A stretch of 64,000 bases of DNA from an uncultured Lachnospiraceae bacterium (lineage in GTDB: Bacteria > Bacillota > Clostridia > Lachnospirales > Lachnospiraceae): NCBI GenBank assembly GCA_910589075.1, contig CAJUSK010000005.1, forward strand, positions 62,001-126,000. The letters are read 5' to 3'. A program made the position numbers and the translations under genes. Below the pieces are notes generated by a model, which ran no database searches, was not told the DNA's origin, and saw only the letters and a program-made list of their open reading frames with translations. This document shows, piece by piece, positions 61,614 to 64,000 of this stretch (its first letter is position 1; each line of letters opens with the position of its first letter).

Positions 61614-62408
61614 ATGGGAATAGGAATAGGATTTGGAAATCCGGACAAAGCCAGACGGATTACCCTGAAAAACCCGGATGGATCCACAGCGGCTACAATC
61701 AGTTTTCATTCACCATCGAAAAAAAAGCTGAAAAAACTGAACTATAATTTCAAGGAAATATCCGGCCAGATTTTGCGGGCCAAAACCTGTATGAGCGCAA
61801 AACAGGTGGCAGTGCGGGCCCGCAGTAAAGCGGCCATACTCCGCAGGCAGTTGAAATGCGGAGTATATGACGACATGGAACTGGAGCATGCCATTCTGCA
61901 TGCGGATCAGATGGTCAGAATTGCCAAAAAGCGTATGAAGCATCTGCAGGAAGAAGAAAGAGCCGGGAAAAACAGCAGTGAGACTGTCTGTGAGGCGGAA
62001 ATGGAAGAAAAGACGGAAACCATTTCTCTCTCAGACATGGAACAAGACAGTGAAAAGATCCGGGAGCTGATCAGAGAAATGCAGGACATGCTGGAACAGT
62101 TGGACTTCCCGGAAGAACTGGAGGAACTGTCAGGCATTACGGCATATGAGGACATGGACCCTGCCGATCTGGAACTGATGAAGAAAAAACACCGGGCCGA
62201 TGAACTTCGTGAGATTGCGGAAGCGGATATGCGGTATCTGAAAGCCTTTTTCAGCAGACTGGAAAAGGAAAGACGGGAGGCCTCCGGCAGTAGCAATTAC
62301 AACAATGGAAACGGGGTATCCCTGGAAATTTCCGGTATGGAGATACCGGTGGCGCCAATGGAACAGCCTGTTCTGGCGGAGGGCGGCTGTATAGATATGA
62401 AAGCGTAA
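61614..62408 (+). CDS. Charged coiled-coil protein of unknown function
   Basis: The 264-residue protein is soluble and rich in Lys/Glu/Met. The N-terminal GIGIGFGNPDKARRITLKNPDG segment is followed by helical stretches with coiled-coil character (about 75-125 and 135-230). A short GSSNYNNGNG linker leads to a C-terminal tail (ISGMEIPVAPMEQP). There is no signal or membrane segment. GGGAGG precedes the ATG. It is followed by a terminator. It lies alone behind the sigma/anti-sigma pair and could be in its regulon. I recognise no family. Confidence 0.75.
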   Translation: MGIGIGFGNPDKARRITLKNPDGSTAATISFHSPSKKKLKKLNYNFKEISGQILRAKTCMSAKQVAVRARSKAAILRRQLKCGVYDDMELEHAILHADQMVRIAKKRMKHLQEEERAGKNSSETVCEAEMEEKTETISLSDMEQDSEKIRELIREMQDMLEQLDFPEELEELSGITAYEDMDPADLELMKKKHRADELREIAEADMRYLKAFFSRLEKERREASGSSNYNNGNGVSLEISGMEIPVAPMEQPVLAEGGCIDMKA

Positions 62409-62418
62409 ACCATCACAT

Positions 62419-62451
62419 AAAAAAGAATTTCGCAAAGCGGAATTCTTTTTT
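62419..62451 (+). terminator. Intrinsic terminator after the coiled-coil gene
   Basis: AAAAAAGAATTTCGC pairs with GCGGAATTCTTTTTT around AAA, a 15-bp stem with one G.T pair. It is followed at once by the 116-bp tandem repeat. Confidence 0.8.
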
Positions 62452-62452
62452 A

Positions 62453-62684
62453 TTTCATAGGAAAGTGCGCCCTATGAAATAAAAGGGATGCGCAGCTTCG
62501 CGCGCGGAACAAAAGTTGCGCTTTTCGGAAAATTGGGACACGAGAGTGTGCGAAGCGCACTTTTGTTCTTTCATAGGAAAGTGCGTCCTATGAAATAAAA
62601 GGGATGCGCAGCTTCGCGCGCGGAACAAAAGCTGTGCTTTCCGGAACATTGGGACGCGAGAGTGTGCGAAGCGCACTTTTGTTC
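62453..62684. repeat. Two tandem 116-bp intergenic repeats
   Basis: Units 62453-62568 and 62569-62684 are nearly identical (a handful of differences, such as GCGC/GCGT and GTTGCG/CTGTGC). Each has an internal inverted pair TTTCATAGG/CCTATGAAA and a longer one, AAGTGCGC/GCGCACTT, joining its ends. Both copies lie outside genes, between the coiled-coil gene terminator and the ylbJ stop. This resembles dispersed palindromic intergenic repeats that I recall from Lachnospiraceae. Spurious frames across it give Cys/His-rich translations. Confidence 0.85.
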
Positions 62685-62686
62685 TG

Positions 62687-63619
62687 TTACAACATATGGA
62701 ACATCAGGCTGTAATATCCCAGAGACAATGCGCTCTGGCAGAGTTTGTGCAGTACATATGCCGTCATGGACAGATCCGTATCTCCCACCATGGCGTAAGT
62801 TTGCGCTATACAGGAACAGCCGCCCAACTGCAGCATGGTAAGGATCAGCAGCGGATGGCCCATGCCCGCCAGTTTTATGCCGCCGGTAATTTCCAGCAGG
62901 AGATAAACCGGTATTTCCAGCGCGTGCAGGAATGCGGGCATACGGTGAAAAAACAATTTGGGCAGTATGTTCAACAGATTGAAAAAGATCATATATCCCC
63001 CCAGTTTGGTAATACTCCGTATACCGGAGAGGACGGAAGCGTCCAGGGCTGTGGCGAAGGCAGGGGGCTTTCCGGATATTCTGGCAGTATTTTCGCAGGC
63101 AATACGTTTTCCGTAATACAGATATCGAAGCAACAGCCCATAACACAGAGGGATCCCATACATACCTAAGAGATAGTACCCGATGGGGATGGAGGACGGC
63201 AGAAAGGCCAGTACAAAACCTGTGAAAAAGACCGGGCCGATGTTGTTGCAGAAAGCCAGCAGGAAACCGGCTTCCTGCCTCGTAATCTGTTTCATTCGAT
63301 ACAGATCCCCTGTAATTTTGGCGCCCATGGGAAAACCACATAAAAAACCGATGACAATGCCATAGAGACAATGGTTGTTCACCCGGAACAGAGGGTGCAG
63401 GAAGGGACGGAAAAATCCGGCAAACTGGTCCGAAAGCTGCAAAAGAATCATCATGCCGGACAGCACCATAAAGGGGAACAGCGTGGGAATCATATTCCAG
63501 AGCCAGGCATTGAGCCCTGTGAGAGCGCAGGAAAGAGCAGTTCGGGGATAACAGAGGATGGCACAGGTGATACAGACGAAGAAAAGAAGCAAACCTGATT
63601 TTTTTATAAATTTTTGCAA
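62687..63619 (-). CDS. ylbJ: YlbJ-like sporulation membrane protein (nucleoside recognition domain)
   Basis: This 310-residue polytopic membrane protein has paired Gate-type helices. They include the MIPTLFPFMVLSGMM, GFLCGFPMGAKITGDLY and LLAFCNNIGPVFFTGFV segments typical of YlbJ. In Bacillus it supports spore heat resistance and follows coaD; here the two are 11.8 kb apart. The start is TTG 63619 after GGGGGA; the in-frame ATG 63658 has no site, and the frame start at 63919 overlaps the rsuA gene. It is shorter than B. subtilis YlbJ (about 400). Confidence 0.85.
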   Translation of the reverse strand: MQKFIKKSGLLLFFVCITCAILCYPRTALSCALTGLNAWLWNMIPTLFPFMVLSGMMILLQLSDQFAGFFRPFLHPLFRVNNHCLYGIVIGFLCGFPMGAKITGDLYRMKQITRQEAGFLLAFCNNIGPVFFTGFVLAFLPSSIPIGYYLLGMYGIPLCYGLLLRYLYYGKRIACENTARISGKPPAFATALDASVLSGIRSITKLGGYMIFFNLLNILPKLFFHRMPAFLHALEIPVYLLLEITGGIKLAGMGHPLLILTMLQLGGCSCIAQTYAMVGDTDLSMTAYVLHKLCQSALSLGYYSLMFHML

Positions 63620-63682
63620 GATTTTTCCCCCAGAAAAGAAAAAATGTTGTATACTCATACATATGTGCTGGGAGAGGGATTC

Positions 63683-64000
63683 ATGCGTCTGGACAAATAT
63701 CTGACACAGGCCGGTATCGGGACGAGGAGCCGGGTAAAAGAATATATCCGCAAAGGGATGGTGACGGTGGACGGTGTAGCGGAAACCTGCTGCGACCGTA
63801 AAATTGCCGAAGGCGCCAGTCTGGTGACATTTCAGGGAACGCCTGTGGGGTTTCAGAAAACGGTTTATTACATGCTGAATAAACCGGCAGGCTGTGTTTC
63901 CGCCACAAAGGATCGCCATGACCGGACTGTCCTGGACTTGCTGAAAGACATAAGTACAAAAGATCTGTTTCCGGTAGGCCGTCTGGACAAGGATACGGAA
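63683..64000 (+). CDS. rsuA: 16S rRNA pseudouridine synthase RsuA-type (3' truncated by window edge)
   Basis: The gene runs off the right end. The 106 visible residues show an S4 RNA-binding domain (MRLDKYLTQAGIGTRSRVKEYIRKG). The start of the catalytic domain follows (YYMLNKPAGCVSATKDRHDRTV), with the catalytic Asp in FPVGRLDKDTE. RsuA converts U516 of 16S rRNA. GGGAGAGGG precedes the ATG at 63683. It is divergent from ylbJ across a short spacer. RsuA versus RluB/E-type cannot be settled without the rest. Confidence 0.9.
   Translation, partial: MRLDKYLTQAGIGTRSRVKEYIRKGMVTVDGVAETCCDRKIAEGASLVTFQGTPVGFQKTVYYMLNKPAGCVSATKDRHDRTVLDLLKDISTKDLFPVGRLDKDTE

Noticed and set aside
62571..63662. 363-codon minus-strand frame ending in the tandem repeat
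   Set aside because: Competes with ylbJ, whose membrane motifs are clear; its end is only the repeat translated.

Overview
The window looks like a chromosomal segment of a strictly anaerobic, spore-forming Clostridia, most likely a gut Lachnospiraceae. Several things point there: roughly balanced GC, strong AGGAGG-type ribosome sites, sigma-A promoters with 17-bp spacers, and sporulation-linked genes (gerW/ytfJ, ylbJ, an orphan Spo0A DNA-binding domain). The cobalamin pathway is of the anaerobic type, and there is a secreted M60-type (mucinase-like) peptidase. No rRNA, tRNA, CRISPR array, transposase or prophage gene was seen. The species cannot be named from sequence alone.

Layout. 0-5.4 kb: the end of leuD, a GyrI-like effector-binding protein, an LRR/Imm1-like protein, an RpiR regulator, a sugar O-acetyltransferase, a NusG-II/Gx-transporter pair and a flavodoxin-like reductase. 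5.4-15.9 kb: housekeeping and envelope genes (ruvAB, zapA, a U32 protein, a SEDS/class B PBP pair, a NUDIX hydrolase, DUF2953-gerW, a J-domain-like coiled-coil protein). 15.9-18.3 kb: rpmB divergent from asp23-fakA. 18.4-26.2 kb: an accessory block with an S24-like regulator lacking the catalytic serine, a Spo0A-C protein, a zinc-ribbon/LRR membrane protein, a YD-like membrane protein and an HscC-like Hsp70 with a membrane J protein. 26.2-29.1 kb: recG and a DegV (FakB-type) gene. 29.1-45.5 kb: a nearly complete late cobalamin cluster. 45.6-49.8 kb: a type II topoisomerase pair. 49.8-51.5 kb: rsmD-coaD and a coiled-coil protein. 51.5-62.4 kb: an envelope/secretion block with an amidase, an 1850-residue M60 metallopeptidase carrying a dockerin-like motif, a membrane-anchored cohesin-like protein, an ECF sigma/anti-sigma pair and an unknown coiled-coil protein. 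62.4-64 kb: a tandem intergenic repeat, ylbJ, and the start of an RsuA-type pseudouridine synthase.

How it fits together. The order rpmB<>asp23-fakA ... recG ... rsmD-coaD ... ylbJ recalls neighbourhoods known from other Firmicutes. Here that backbone is spread out by three blocks (18.4-26.2, 28.2-49.8 and 50.9-62.7 kb). The cobalamin genes fall into two main runs (cbiD to the second cobU-like gene, and cbiC-cobD-cbiP), with a phosphatase and cbiB between them. They cover most steps from the corrin ring to the nucleotide loop. Cobalt chelation, CbiL, the corrinoid adenosyltransferase and cobalt transport are absent, and no B12 riboswitch was recognised. FakA (16.6 kb) and a DegV protein (28.3 kb) could together form a fatty-acid kinase. 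The M60 enzyme and the cohesin-like protein overlap by 4 nt and may form a surface-tethered protease. The M60 leader has several hairpins and two mutually exclusive pairings, which suggests a conformational switch.
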